DNA from: a virus
Direction: 5' to 3' (one strand)
DNA length: 60,688 nucleotides
Virus record (IMG/VR): IMGVR_UViG_3300023196_001456
Location: 1 to 60,688 of that record
Part shown: piece by piece, positions 31,128 to 41,222 of the stretch
How positions within the stretch are numbered: position 1 is the stretch's first letter
Layout: every line of letters starts with the position of its first letter
Translations under genes and position numbers: made by a program
The notes under the pieces: generated by a model
Seen by the model: only the letters and a program-made list of their open reading frames with translations
Database searches by the model: none
What the model was told of the DNA's origin: nothing

Positions 31128-31940
31128 ATGGCTATTATATTTAAAGAAGAGGGTCATTCCTATGAAAGTATAAATAATGACTCTATTGATTGGTTAAGTG
31201 TAACTTCTTTTATTGGTAAGTTTAAACCTAAGTTTGACAGAGAAGGACAAGCAAAAAAATCATCTAAGAACAAAAGATCTAAATGGTATGGTATGACTGA
31301 AAAAGAAATACTTACTGCATGGGATAATGAAACTAAAAGAGCTATTGGTCTAGGTAATTATTATCATGATCAAAGAGAAGCTGATATGCTTGATTTTAAG
31401 ACAATAGAAAGAGATGGTACACAAATACCTATTATCAAACCTATCACCAATGAGAATGGCGTTAAAATGGCTCCAGAGCAAAAGCTTAAGGAGGGTATTT
31501 ATCCAGAACACTTAGTGTATTTAAAATCAGCTGGAATATGCGGGCAAGCAGACTTAGTTGAAATTGTAAATGGTTATATAAACATATATGATTATAAAAC
31601 TAATAAGGAAATAAAAGAGAAAGGATTTACAAATTGGGAAGGTATAACAAACAAAATGTACAGGCCTGTTAATAATTTGGATGATTGTAATTTAAACCAT
31701 TATAACCTACAACTCAGTATTTATGCGTATATTATTAAAAAACACAACCCTAAACTTAAGATAGGTAAGTTAGTTATACAGCATGTTAAGTTTGAAAAAG
31801 TTGGAGATGATGATAATGGTTATCCTATTACTAAAATAGTAAATGGAGAACCTTCATTAGAGGGTGTTAAAATGTATGAATTACCATACTTAAAATCAGA
31901 AGTAACATCACTAATAATGTGGTTAAAAGACAATAGATAA
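31128..31940 (+). CDS. PDDEXK-type nuclease
   Basis: 270 aa from ATG 31128; an upstream GTG (31098) is not used because it lies inside the small Thr-rich frame. GICGQADLVEIVNGYINIYD then YKTNKEI gives the D...DxK core (about residues 143-167), and HYNLQLSIYAYIIKKHNP (about 195-212) is the helix typical of RecB/Cas4-like nucleases. It is near the terminase gene, so it may take part in packaging or host DNA processing. Distinct from the RecE-like nuclease at 6246-7244. Confidence 0.8.
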   Translation: MAIIFKEEGHSYESINNDSIDWLSVTSFIGKFKPKFDREGQAKKSSKNKRSKWYGMTEKEILTAWDNETKRAIGLGNYYHDQREADMLDFKTIERDGTQIPIIKPITNENGVKMAPEQKLKEGIYPEHLVYLKSAGICGQADLVEIVNGYINIYDYKTNKEIKEKGFTNWEGITNKMYRPVNNLDDCNLNHYNLQLSIYAYIIKKHNPKLKIGKLVIQHVKFEKVGDDDNGYPITKIVNGEPSLEGVKMYELPYLKSEVTSLIMWLKDNR

Positions 31941-31942
31941 TT

Positions 31943-32221
31943 ATGAGCAATATAACATTAACAAAAGTAGCTGTAAGAATAAGTTTAAGTGATGGTCAAC
32001 CTTATAAAGAATATGTAGAAGCAGGTAGTTATCAAGATCTTTATATAGATGCAACTTGTATAATGGCAGCAACCCCATACTATTCTACACTTAACAAAGG
32101 GGTTATGAACGGTTTGGTTTTATTAACTTTAAAAACAGGGACGCAGATAGTAGATCCATCACCTATAGTTGTTCAGGCAAACTTTCAAGATATTAAGGAT
32201 ATAATGGATGCAAATAAATAA
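31943..32221 (+). CDS. Unknown 92-aa protein
   Basis: 92 aa, beta-rich (NITLTKVAVRISLSDGQPYK; MNGLVLLTLKTGTQIVDPSP). Compact and without charged tails, possibly a virion or packaging accessory protein. No family recognised. Confidence 0.65.
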   Translation: MSNITLTKVAVRISLSDGQPYKEYVEAGSYQDLYIDATCIMAATPYYSTLNKGVMNGLVLLTLKTGTQIVDPSPIVVQANFQDIKDIMDANK

Positions 32222-32224
32222 ATT

Positions 32225-32743
32225 ATGCTAGTAAGACTATTTGACGTACAAAACAGTAAAGTAATTCCAACAGAACATTGCTATGCTTTACCTTTCCTAA
32301 AAGCAATTATGACTGAATATCCTGATACATACTTACAGGTTTATCAATATATTTTTTATATGAGTTGTCCTAATCCTGATATGAATCCATTTTTTAATTT
32401 ACCTGAGCATGAGAAAGAAGATATTATAATTGAAGAAGTAAAGTTGGAGGAATCACCAGAAGATGGAAAGATAAGATATGCTCTAGACATGTGTAAGAAA
32501 TTATATGAAACACCAACATACAGAGCTTATGTAGGTATAAAATCCATGTTAGATAGATTAGGTAAGTATATGGAAGTCACACCTATAGAACATGGTAGAG
32601 ATGGAAATATTAATTCCATGGTAAATGCAGCAGCTAAATTTGAGAATATAAGACAATCATACAAAGGAGCATTTAGTGATATGAAACAAGAGCAAGAAAG
32701 TTCAGTGCGTGGAGGTGCCGGATTAGCTTATGATCAAATATAA
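32225..32743 (+). CDS. Unknown protein upstream of terminase (small-subunit position)
   Basis: 172 aa, mostly helical (RYALDMCKKLYETPTYRAYV; KSMLDRLGKYMEVTPIEHGR) with a SSVRGGAGLAYDQI tail. It sits two genes upstream of TerL, where a small terminase would be expected, but no helix-turn-helix is visible. Role uncertain. Confidence 0.65.
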   Translation: MLVRLFDVQNSKVIPTEHCYALPFLKAIMTEYPDTYLQVYQYIFYMSCPNPDMNPFFNLPEHEKEDIIIEEVKLEESPEDGKIRYALDMCKKLYETPTYRAYVGIKSMLDRLGKYMEVTPIEHGRDGNINSMVNAAAKFENIRQSYKGAFSDMKQEQESSVRGGAGLAYDQI

Positions 32744-32744
32744 A

Positions 32745-32897
32745 ATGAAAGTACAAGAAAAATGGCTATTCTGTTATTGGGATGAACCAATATTTGAAGA
32801 AGAAGTAAAAAAAACTAACAATACAAAAACTAAAAACAATGGCACAACAAGTAATACCAATAGGAAAGAAGGTTCTAATCAAACAAAAAGAAGCTGA
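32745..32897 (+). CDS. Small Asn/Lys-rich protein overlapping the GroES-like gene
   Basis: 50 aa, MKVQEKWLFCYWDEPIFEEE at the start, then a low-complexity NT/K-rich tail. It overlaps the GroES-like gene by 59 bases. The conserved-looking N-terminus and a clean start one base after the preceding stop support it; the overlap weakens it. Confidence 0.42.
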   Translation: MKVQEKWLFCYWDEPIFEEEVKKTNNTKTKNNGTTSNTNRKEGSNQTKRS

Positions 32898-33117
32898 ACA
32901 GTATTTTAAGAATACTACAATTATGATTCCCACATCTTCACAAGAGCAAGAAAATATAGGGACTGTAGTTGGTGTAGGTCAAACAGTTTCAGAAATACAA
33001 GTAGGGGATGTTGTACAATATACAGATCACTGTCTACCTGTACCAATGAGGCATGATGAAGCAGAACACTTGCTTATACAAGAAGGGGATATATTTGCTA
33101 TTCTGAGAGATGTATAA
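32839..33117 (+). CDS. GroES-like co-chaperonin
   Basis: 92 aa, the Cpn10 length. PIGKKVLIKQKEAEQYFKNT, then IGTVVGVGQTVSEIQVGDVV, and LLIQEGDIFAILRDV at the end follow the Cpn10 barrel, including the VGDVV strand; a mobile loop lies at about residues 22-38. T4 gp31 is a phage GroES that helps capsid folding. No GroEL-like gene is seen, so it would use host GroEL. It sits directly before TerL. Confidence 0.85.
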   Translation: MAQQVIPIGKKVLIKQKEAEQYFKNTTIMIPTSSQEQENIGTVVGVGQTVSEIQVGDVVQYTDHCLPVPMRHDEAEHLLIQEGDIFAILRDV

Positions 33118-35296
33118 AACCATTCCTACATATAATAATAATAAGTGGGAAACAACAGAGTTTGAAGATAGAGAAAGTTTTATAAAGTTTTTATTGGATA
33201 TATTTAAGGAACCTGGTGAATATAATTTTACCAGTATGTCTAAAGAATTTAATAATGAAGCTAAAACTTTTAATAAACTTGGCTTCTATTGTGATAAACC
33301 TTTTAGATCTAAAGATTTTATAAGCTATTGGGAAGATCAGAAGATTAAGTGTAGAGAAGGTGTGATATATAAACACAATGGACTTACGTGGTATCTAACA
33401 CGTGACTACTACATGTGGCTTAACTTTTTACCCATATATGATAAAGAAGAAAAAAAATATGGTTTTGCTAAAGTGCGTGATGCTCAGTATCATATGGCTT
33501 TGTATGAAATACTTGCAGAGTTGCATTATCAGCACTCAGCAATATTAAAGAAACGTCAGATTGCTTCTTCCTATTTTCACATGGGAAAAATAATTAATAC
33601 ATATTGGTTTGAAGAAGGTAGTACATGTAAAATTGGTGCATCACTAAAAGACTATATAAATGATAAAGGTTCTTGGAAGTTTTTGGATGAATACAAAACA
33701 TTTCTAAATGAACATACTGCATGGTACAGACCAAGTAATCCTGAAAAGGTTTTATTATGGCAGCAACAGATAGAAGTTAAAGTTGGTAATAGGAAAACAG
33801 CTAGAGGTTTAAAATCTAAAATACAAGGGGCATCATTTGAAAAAAATGCAACATCTGGAGTAGGTGGACCTACAACATACTTCTTTCATGAAGAAGCTGG
33901 TATAGCACCAAAGATGATGCAAACATATGAGTACTTACGTCCTGCAATGTCTTCTGGTATGGTGACAACAGGTATGTTTATAGCTGCAGGATCTGTTGGT
34001 GACTTGGAACAGTGTAATCCTTTAAAGGATATGATACTCAATCCAAAAGCAAATGATATATATGCAGTAGAAACTAATCTAATGGATGCAGATGGAGGCA
34101 TTGGTATGGCAGGGTTATTTATTCCTGAACAGTGGTCTATGCCACCTTATATTGATCAATATGGAAACTCTTTAATTGATGAAGCTATTGAAGCTATAGT
34201 AACAGAAAGAGCACGCTGGAAGAATGAATTAAGTGGAGAACAATACCAATTAAGGATATCTCAGAAACCTTTGAATATAGCAGAGGCATTTGCATATAGA
34301 AAAGAATCAGTTTTTCCTCAAGGGATATTAAGCAAACAACAAAAAAGAATTCAAGAAAAAGAATATCCTTATGAGTTAATTAAACTAGATAGGGATGAAA
34401 AAGGAATTTTTGCTAAAAGAACAAATAAATTACCTATTACAAGATTTCCAGTAGATAAAAAACAAACTGATAAAACAGGTACTGTAGTTGTATGGGAAAG
34501 ACCTGTAAAAAACCCAGAGTTTGGTGCATACTATGCTTCTATTGACCCTGTGTCAGAAGGAAAGACAACCACATCTGATTCTCTTTGTAGCATATTTGTA
34601 TATAAAAATGCAACTGAAGTTACAAGAACTACAGCAGCAGGTGACGTTGAACAGTTTATTGAAAAAGATAAAGTAGTGGCTGCTTGGTGTGGTAGGTTTG
34701 ATGATATTAATAAAACCCATGAAAGACTTGAATTAATAATTGAATGGTATAATGCTTGGACATTAGTGGAAAATAATATTTCACTTTTTATCCAGCATAT
34801 GATTGCTAGAAAAAAACAGAGATACTTAGTACCTAAACAACAAATACTTTTCTTGAAAGACTTAGGATCTAATAGAACTGTTTATCAAGAATACGGTTGG
34901 AAGAATACAGGAACATTATTTAAAAGTCATTTAATCTCTTATGCAATTGAGTTTTTAAGAGAAGTGATAGATGAAGAAACTGACATTAACGGTGTTGTTA
35001 CAAATCAAACATTAGGTGTTGAAAGAATACCAGATCCAATGCTGATTAAAGAAATGTTAGCTTATTACCCAGGATTAAACGTGGATAGACTTGTTGCATT
35101 TGGTGCATTAATTGCATTTGTGAAAATACAACAGTCTAACAGAGGTTATTCTAAAAGACGGGAATCTGAAGATAATTCTTTGGTAAATTCAGAAAAATTC
35201 ACTAAATTAAAGTATAGTCCGTTCAAAAATATTGGGCAAAATAAATCAAGAAATAGCTCCAGACCAAGAAGGTCAGGTTTTAAAAATTATAAATAG
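33110..35296 (+). CDS. terL: Terminase large subunit
   Basis: 728 aa. An ATPase motif region lies at about residues 143-160 (ILKKRQIASSYFHMGK, an atypical Walker A), Walker B-like TTYFFHEEAGI at about 254-264, and the RNase H-like nuclease has YYASIDPVSEGKTTTSDS (about 474-491) and a final DRLVAFGALI aspartate (about 658). It packages DNA into the prohead. It is long for TerL but in the range of crAss-like terminases. Starts inside the end of the GroES-like gene (8-base overlap). Confidence 0.88.
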   Translation: MYKTIPTYNNNKWETTEFEDRESFIKFLLDIFKEPGEYNFTSMSKEFNNEAKTFNKLGFYCDKPFRSKDFISYWEDQKIKCREGVIYKHNGLTWYLTRDYYMWLNFLPIYDKEEKKYGFAKVRDAQYHMALYEILAELHYQHSAILKKRQIASSYFHMGKIINTYWFEEGSTCKIGASLKDYINDKGSWKFLDEYKTFLNEHTAWYRPSNPEKVLLWQQQIEVKVGNRKTARGLKSKIQGASFEKNATSGVGGPTTYFFHEEAGIAPKMMQTYEYLRPAMSSGMVTTGMFIAAGSVGDLEQCNPLKDMILNPKANDIYAVETNLMDADGGIGMAGLFIPEQWSMPPYIDQYGNSLIDEAIEAIVTERARWKNELSGEQYQLRISQKPLNIAEAFAYRKESVFPQGILSKQQKRIQEKEYPYELIKLDRDEKGIFAKRTNKLPITRFPVDKKQTDKTGTVVVWERPVKNPEFGAYYASIDPVSEGKTTTSDSLCSIFVYKNATEVTRTTAAGDVEQFIEKDKVVAAWCGRFDDINKTHERLELIIEWYNAWTLVENNISLFIQHMIARKKQRYLVPKQQILFLKDLGSNRTVYQEYGWKNTGTLFKSHLISYAIEFLREVIDEETDINGVVTNQTLGVERIPDPMLIKEMLAYYPGLNVDRLVAFGALIAFVKIQQSNRGYSKRRESEDNSLVNSEKFTKLKYSPFKNIGQNKSRNSSRPRRSGFKNYK

Positions 35297-35317
35297 AACA
35301 ATTAAATATATTCTAGA

Positions 35318-38077
35318 ATGAAAGTATTAAATGCAATGCAGTTAAAAAATGGAGCTAAGGCAGAGAGCGGCCCTACGTTCTCTAGTTTAACTCAACCAGT
35401 TCAGTTTATTTCATCTAAACAAAAAACTGATGAGTGGGCTGCATGGAATTTAGATTGGCTTGAAGTTCAAGGAATAGAATTTTTGCGTTTAAATGCTAGA
35501 AGGCTTTTAAAGAATTATAAATTAGCTAAAGGTATTATTGATAAAACAGATTACATTGTTGAAGAAGACAATGACTATAAAGAACTGATGGATGTTCTAA
35601 CAACAGAAAATGAATCTGCATTAGAATTAAAATTTTATCCTATTGTTCCTAATGTTATTAATGTCTTAAGTGGAGAGTTTGCTAAAAGATATAATAAAGT
35701 TCAATTTAGAGCTGTTGATGACAAATCATATAATGAAATGTTAGAGCAGAAAAAAGCAGAAATTGAAGAATCATTACTTGCAGATGCAGAAATGCAGTTA
35801 GTGCAAAAAATGATTGAGATGGGTATGGATCCCGCATCAGAAGAAGCACAGCAACAATTAAATCCAGAAAATCTTAGAAGTCTTCCTGAAATAGAAGACT
35901 ACTTTAGCAAGTCTTACAGAAGTTCAGTTGAAGAATGGGCAACTCACCAGCTTAATGTGGATGAGGAAAGATTTAAAATGCAAGAACTTGAAGAGAGAGG
36001 GTTTAGAGATAGCCTTATTGCTGATAGAGAGTTTTGGCATTTTAGAATGTTAGAAGATGATTATGATGTAGAACTATGGAATCCTGTATTAACATTTTAC
36101 CAGAAATCTCCAGATCAAAGATATATATCTGAATCTAGTTATGTAGGTAAGATTGATTTAATGACTGTATCTGATGTAGTAGATAAATATGGTTATTTAA
36201 TGGATATGAAGCAACTTGAGTCTTTGCAAAAAATATATCCAGCTCGTTCTGCACAGTATCAAGTTAATGGTTATCAAAATGATGGATCATACTATGATGC
36301 CACTAGATCTCATGAGTGGAATACAAATGCACCCGGCTTAGCATACAGGCAGTATACAAGTAACTATTGGAATGATACATCAAGTGGTGGAGATATAGTA
36401 TCTCAAATATTAGATGAAAGTGAAGACTTAATACAATGGGGTGATAGCAACTTAATGAGAGTTTCAACAATTTATTGGAAAACTCAAAGAAAAGTAGGTC
36501 ATCTTACTAAAATTGAACTAGACGGAGAAGTTACTCAAGAGATAATTGATGAAACATTTAAGATTACAGAAAAACCTGTATATGACACATCAATTTTTAA
36601 AAATAAATCTAAAGAAACTCTATTACAGGGAGAACATGTTGATTGGATTTGGATTAATGAAACTTGGGGTGGGGTAAAAATAGGACCTAATGTGCCAGCA
36701 ATGTGGCATACTACAATGGGTGATAACGTTAATCCTATTTATGTAGGTATTAATAGAACTAAACCTGGTAGGTTACCATTCCAATTCAAAGGATCTAATA
36801 CATTATATGGGTGTAAACTTCCAGTAGAAGGCCGTGTATTCTCTGATAGAAATACAAGATCTACTTCATTAGTAGATTTGATGAAAGCTTATCAGGTTGG
36901 ATATAACATGGTAAACAATCAAATAGCAGATATACTAATTGATGAATTAGGTACTGTAATTATGTTTGATCAAAATGCTTTACCACGCCATTCAATGGGA
37001 GAAGATTGGGGTAAAAACAATTATGCTAAAGCATATACTGCTATGAAAGATTTTAGCATGTTACCTTTAGATACATCTATTACTAATACAGAAAATGCTA
37101 CAAACTTTAATCATTACCAGACTCTTAACATGGAGCAAACAGGTAGATTAATGTCACGTATTCAATTAGCTAATTATTTTAAACAACAATGTTTTGATGC
37201 AATTGGAATTAACCCACAACGTTTAGGTGGTGCTGTATCAGCACAAACTGCAACAGGTGTTGTTAATGCTATGCAACAATCCTATGCACAAACAGAAATA
37301 TACTTTGTACAACACTCAGATCATTTAATGCCTAGAGTGCATCAAATGAGAACTGACTTAGCACAGTTCTATAACAGTACAAACCCAAGTGTTAGACTTA
37401 GTTATATATCTAGTGAAGCACAAAAAGTAAACTTTACAATCAACGGTACTGATTTATTATTAAGAGACTTTAATGTTTTTGCAACAACTAAAACAAATCA
37501 CAGAGCTATTCTAGAGCAGCTAAAACAAATGGCTTTAACTAATAATACTACTGGGGCATCAATATATGAGTTAGGTAATATTGTCAAAGCAGACTCAATT
37601 GCTGGAGTAACTGATATACTAAAAGATTCTGAAACAAGAATACAAGCTCAGAGACAGCAAGATATGCAACAACAACAGCAAATGCAGCAAGAGCAATTAC
37701 AAGCTAAAGCTCAAGAAGAACAAATGAAACTGCAAGCTGAGCAAATGGAAAATGATAAGGATAGACAAAATGATTTAACTATTGCAGAAATTAGAGCTGC
37801 TGGTTATGGTTCAATGAGTGATGTCAATGAAAATAAAGTCTCTGATTACCAAGATGCTATGAAAGATATTAGAGAAACTACACAATATAGAGAGCAAGCT
37901 AATCTTAAGCGTACAGAGATGACTCAAAAAGGAGTACTTGAGCAATCTAGATTAAGTGTAGAAAGAGAAAAAATATCTGCAGATAAGCAAATAGCTAACA
38001 CTAAATTAGAAATTGCTAGAGAAAACAAAAACAAGTATGATGTACAATCTTCTGATAAAAAGAAGAAAGATAAATAA
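35318..38077 (+). CDS. Portal protein
   Basis: 919 aa, directly downstream of TerL as portals usually are. A central region (YQVGYNMVNNQIADILIDEL; TMKDFSMLPLDTSI-type, SAQTATGVVNAMQQSYAQTE) fits the portal stem/wing, and residues about 770-919 are a long Gln/Lys-rich coiled coil. The portal forms the dodecameric DNA channel in the capsid vertex. Length is large but usual for crAss-like portals. Identification rests on context and overall pattern, not on a named motif. Confidence 0.8.
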   Translation: MKVLNAMQLKNGAKAESGPTFSSLTQPVQFISSKQKTDEWAAWNLDWLEVQGIEFLRLNARRLLKNYKLAKGIIDKTDYIVEEDNDYKELMDVLTTENESALELKFYPIVPNVINVLSGEFAKRYNKVQFRAVDDKSYNEMLEQKKAEIEESLLADAEMQLVQKMIEMGMDPASEEAQQQLNPENLRSLPEIEDYFSKSYRSSVEEWATHQLNVDEERFKMQELEERGFRDSLIADREFWHFRMLEDDYDVELWNPVLTFYQKSPDQRYISESSYVGKIDLMTVSDVVDKYGYLMDMKQLESLQKIYPARSAQYQVNGYQNDGSYYDATRSHEWNTNAPGLAYRQYTSNYWNDTSSGGDIVSQILDESEDLIQWGDSNLMRVSTIYWKTQRKVGHLTKIELDGEVTQEIIDETFKITEKPVYDTSIFKNKSKETLLQGEHVDWIWINETWGGVKIGPNVPAMWHTTMGDNVNPIYVGINRTKPGRLPFQFKGSNTLYGCKLPVEGRVFSDRNTRSTSLVDLMKAYQVGYNMVNNQIADILIDELGTVIMFDQNALPRHSMGEDWGKNNYAKAYTAMKDFSMLPLDTSITNTENATNFNHYQTLNMEQTGRLMSRIQLANYFKQQCFDAIGINPQRLGGAVSAQTATGVVNAMQQSYAQTEIYFVQHSDHLMPRVHQMRTDLAQFYNSTNPSVRLSYISSEAQKVNFTINGTDLLLRDFNVFATTKTNHRAILEQLKQMALTNNTTGASIYELGNIVKADSIAGVTDILKDSETRIQAQRQQDMQQQQQMQQEQLQAKAQEEQMKLQAEQMENDKDRQNDLTIAEIRAAGYGSMSDVNENKVSDYQDAMKDIRETTQYREQANLKRTEMTQKGVLEQSRLSVEREKISADKQIANTKLEIARENKNKYDVQSSDKKKKDK

Positions 38078-38154
38078 GTGTTAGCTATATACTGCAAAAA
38101 ACTTTACTAAAATTTAAAATTATATAAGTTTATTGCATTGCATGTGAAAAAACA

Positions 38155-38174
38155 TTTTGTATATTATATATATA
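38155..38174 (+). promoter_or_regulatory. Late-type AT-rich promoter motif before the scaffold gene
   Basis: TTTTGTATATTATATATATA, 29 nt before the ATG at 38203. The 125-bp gap between portal and scaffold genes otherwise contains no gene. The sequence matches the motifs at 44972 and 56634 almost base for base. Confidence 0.65.
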
Positions 38175-38202
38175 AGGATTTAATATTAAAACCAACAATA
38201 AT

Positions 38203-39483
38203 ATGGATACCAAAACAAACACTGTGAACAGTAACGTAGAGACATTAGACATTAACATTGATGAAATATTTGATGGAGCTCCAGGAAGTGGGGCTGTCAC
38301 ATTACCTGCGGAAGAAAAACCAAAAAGACATATTTTATCAGGATTGCAAGAAAAAGCAGATTTTTCTTTTGCTGACCCAGATAAAGATGACGCTGATGAC
38401 TTAACTGCTAAAGTTGATGAAACAGAAAAAGAAACTGCTAAAGAAGATACTAATAGTAAAGTAGAAGAAGCTGCTGATATACTAGAATCTTTAGATGAAA
38501 TTGATGAAGTTTCAGAAGAAGAGAAATCATCTAAAAGAGGTAGAAAAAGTATATCAGGAATATCTGATGTATTTTCTAAACTTATTAAAGATGATATGAT
38601 AGTACCTTTTGATGATGATAAAGAACTAGATGACTATACTGCTAAGGATTGGGAAGAATTAATTCAAGCTAATTTAGAAGAAAAAGCTAATCAAGTAAGA
38701 AGAGAAACTCCAAAACAATTTTTTGCTAGTTTGCCTCAAGAACTTCAAGTAGCAGCAAGATATGTAGCAGATGGTGGTCAAGATCTAAAAGGATTATTTT
38801 CAACATTAGCTCAAGTTGAAAAAACTAAAGAGCTTAGTATTAAAAAAGAACAAGACCAAGAAACAATTATTAGAGAATATTTAGGTGCTACAGGGTATGG
38901 AACACAAGAAGAAATCTCTGAAGAAATTGAAATTTGGAAAGATTTAGGTAAACTAGAAAAACAAGCATCTAAGTTTAAACCTAAATTAGATAAAATGCAA
39001 GAAAAGGTTGTTGCTAAAAAAATAGAAGAGCAAGAGCTTAAAAAGAAGCAGCAAGAACAAGCATCTAAACAATACATGTCTAGTGTATATGAAACATTAA
39101 AGGATGGTAATTTAGGTGATATAAAAGTTGATAAAAGAATACAAACAATGTTGTACAATGGTTTAGTTCAACCAAGTTACCCATCTGTTAGTGGACGTAA
39201 TACAAATTTGCTTGGTCACCTTTTAGAAAAGTATCAGTTTGTTGAACCAAACTATACATTAATTTCTGAAGCATTATGGTTGTTGCAAGATCCAGATGGA
39301 TACAAAGCAAAAATAATGGATAAAGGAGCACAGAAAAGTATTGAGCAAACTGTAAGAAAATTAAAGACTGAACAGGCAAATGCAGGCGGATCTAACTCTT
39401 TAGGAATACAGAGTAAGGAAGAAGAAAAGAAGAAGTCAGGAAGAAAATTACCTAGAACCAACAACATATTCAAACGGATTTAA
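38203..39483 (+). CDS. Acidic coiled-coil protein, probable scaffold
   Basis: 426 aa. N-terminal third acidic and probably disordered (EIDEVSEEEKSSKRGRKSIS), then charged helices (KKEQDQETIIREYLGATGYG; KIEEQELKKKQQEQASKQY) that form coiled coils. No enzyme motif. The acidic, helical composition and place between portal and major capsid protein fit a capsid scaffold. Confidence 0.7.
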   Translation: MDTKTNTVNSNVETLDINIDEIFDGAPGSGAVTLPAEEKPKRHILSGLQEKADFSFADPDKDDADDLTAKVDETEKETAKEDTNSKVEEAADILESLDEIDEVSEEEKSSKRGRKSISGISDVFSKLIKDDMIVPFDDDKELDDYTAKDWEELIQANLEEKANQVRRETPKQFFASLPQELQVAARYVADGGQDLKGLFSTLAQVEKTKELSIKKEQDQETIIREYLGATGYGTQEEISEEIEIWKDLGKLEKQASKFKPKLDKMQEKVVAKKIEEQELKKKQQEQASKQYMSSVYETLKDGNLGDIKVDKRIQTMLYNGLVQPSYPSVSGRNTNLLGHLLEKYQFVEPNYTLISEALWLLQDPDGYKAKIMDKGAQKSIEQTVRKLKTEQANAGGSNSLGIQSKEEEKKKSGRKLPRTNNIFKRI

Positions 39484-39534
39484 CAATCAAAAATAAATAA
39501 CAATTAATATTAACAACAAAAACAAGTAAAAATT

Positions 39535-41154
39535 ATGGCAACTCCAGTATTAAATAATGGAATTTTCCTAAGAGATACAAGCTACAAAGCTAGTTCTCAT
39601 GTTGATTCTTATCACTTGACTCAGATGCTAGGTTCAGCGGAACCTATGGATATGGGACCAGTAGACCTTTGGGCAATGACTCAAAAGGTTGAAATGCCTT
39701 TATATCAAATGGCATCTTTCGGTGGAAAGAATACAATCATGGTGGACAATGCACGTGGTGAGTACAAATGGCAAACTCCAATTGCACAAGATCTTCCATA
39801 CATTGTGGCAGATATTGAAGCAGGTAACACAAGTAAAGGTGTAGATGGTACTACATTTAAAATTAAGATTTCCAAAAGAACATTTGGACATGGTGATATT
39901 ATCACATATGACAAATACAATGGATTAGAGCTTTACATCACAGCTGATGATATTATCCCAGCAGGTGACGGCTACATCTATACAGTTCAATTGGTAAACA
40001 ACAACAATGCAGCTAGCTTAGATAATAAGTATTTAGCTCAAGGTACAAAGTTCTTCAGAAAAGGTTCTGCAAGAGGTGAGTACGGAGAAAGATTCTCTGA
40101 CATTGAAACAGGTTCTGGTTTCCGTGAATTCTACAACTTTGTAGGAGGAGCAGAAGCACATGTACATTATTCTATTTCTAGCCGTGCTGATCTTATGATC
40201 AAAGGTGGTTTGAATGCTGATGGTACTGTACCAGTAACTGAGATCTGGAGAAACTTTAACACTGACTCAGCAAATCCATCTGTTCCTTCAATTGAAGGTT
40301 TAGTAGCAAATATGGGTAAAGCTGGTGCAAGAGAAGCTATGGAGAATGGTACTCTTACACGTACTTTCATTACAAATATGGAAGCAGCTCACTTATCTAA
40401 AATTGCAACGGATATTGAAACTTACCTAATGTGGGGTAAAGGTGGTAGAATTAAACAAGACGGACCAGATGATATTAGATTATCTGTAGGTTTATGGGCA
40501 CAGTTAGATAACTCTTTCAAAAGAGTATATAACAAGTCTTCATTTACTCTTGATATGTTTAAGTCTGAGCTTTACAACTTCTATCAAGGTAAAGTTGAGT
40601 TTAAAGGGCCGGACCCACAAAGATCACTTGTTGTACAAACAGGTATTGCAGGAATGCAATTGATCAACAAAGCTATTGCTGATGAAGTATATGGTTCTGG
40701 TTTAGTTCAAAATGCATCTGATATAGGAGCTGTTAAAGGTTCTGGTATGGATTTGGATTACGGTTTTGCTTACACAAGCTTTACTATTCCATTCTTAGCT
40801 AACGTTAAGTTTGTATTGAATCCAGCATTTGATAACTTAAATACAAATGACATTGAGAATCCATTAATTGATGGAAGACCTCTAAGTTCTTATAGCTTTA
40901 TTATCTTTGATGTAACTGATGAAGGAAATGACAACATTCACTTGTTGAAACTTTCTTGGGATAATCAACTTAAGTGGTTCTACCAAAATGGTACTATGGA
41001 CTACATGGGAAGAACTCAAGGGTTTGCATCTTCTGGAAACTTCAATGGCTATAGAGTTATGATGACTCAAACAATGCCAGCTATTTGGGTTAAGGATCCA
41101 ACTAAAGTTCTAAAAATTGTAATGAGAAACCCTATTACAGGAGGATCATTCTAG
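39535..41154 (+). CDS. Major capsid protein candidate
   Basis: 539 aa, preceded by scaffold, followed at once by a strong terminator, and with an A-rich leader (AAGTAAAAATT) before the ATG, all typical of the most abundant virion protein. The mature body is beta-rich without hydrophobic repeats (IKISKRTFGHGDIITYDKYN; FRKGSARGEYGERFSDIETG). I cannot confirm the HK97 fold from sequence alone. It ends with TAG. Confidence 0.8.
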   Translation: MATPVLNNGIFLRDTSYKASSHVDSYHLTQMLGSAEPMDMGPVDLWAMTQKVEMPLYQMASFGGKNTIMVDNARGEYKWQTPIAQDLPYIVADIEAGNTSKGVDGTTFKIKISKRTFGHGDIITYDKYNGLELYITADDIIPAGDGYIYTVQLVNNNNAASLDNKYLAQGTKFFRKGSARGEYGERFSDIETGSGFREFYNFVGGAEAHVHYSISSRADLMIKGGLNADGTVPVTEIWRNFNTDSANPSVPSIEGLVANMGKAGAREAMENGTLTRTFITNMEAAHLSKIATDIETYLMWGKGGRIKQDGPDDIRLSVGLWAQLDNSFKRVYNKSSFTLDMFKSELYNFYQGKVEFKGPDPQRSLVVQTGIAGMQLINKAIADEVYGSGLVQNASDIGAVKGSGMDLDYGFAYTSFTIPFLANVKFVLNPAFDNLNTNDIENPLIDGRPLSSYSFIIFDVTDEGNDNIHLLKLSWDNQLKWFYQNGTMDYMGRTQGFASSGNFNGYRVMMTQTMPAIWVKDPTKVLKIVMRNPITGGSF

Positions 41155-41170
41155 AGAACATTAATATTAA

Positions 41171-41202
41171 AGGGGAGGGGTTAATCCTCCTCCCTTTTTT
41201 TT
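41171..41202 (+). terminator. Intrinsic terminator after the capsid gene
   Basis: GGGGAGG and CCTCCTCCC form a GC-rich stem (41172-41194) closed by a short loop and followed by eight Ts (41195-41202). Confidence 0.9.
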
Positions 41203-41222
41203 AATCCTTAAATAAAATAAAA

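Noticed and set aside
30364-38077. Firm assignment to crAss-like phages
   Set aside because: The gene set is compatible, but capsid and terminase could not be compared and no virion RNA polymerase is in the window, so it is left as a hypothesis.
39535-41154. Alternative genetic code (reassigned TAG or TGA), known in some crAss-like phages
   Set aside because: The capsid candidate ends in TAG and several genes end in TGA, while Trp is TGG. Frames do not require read-through.
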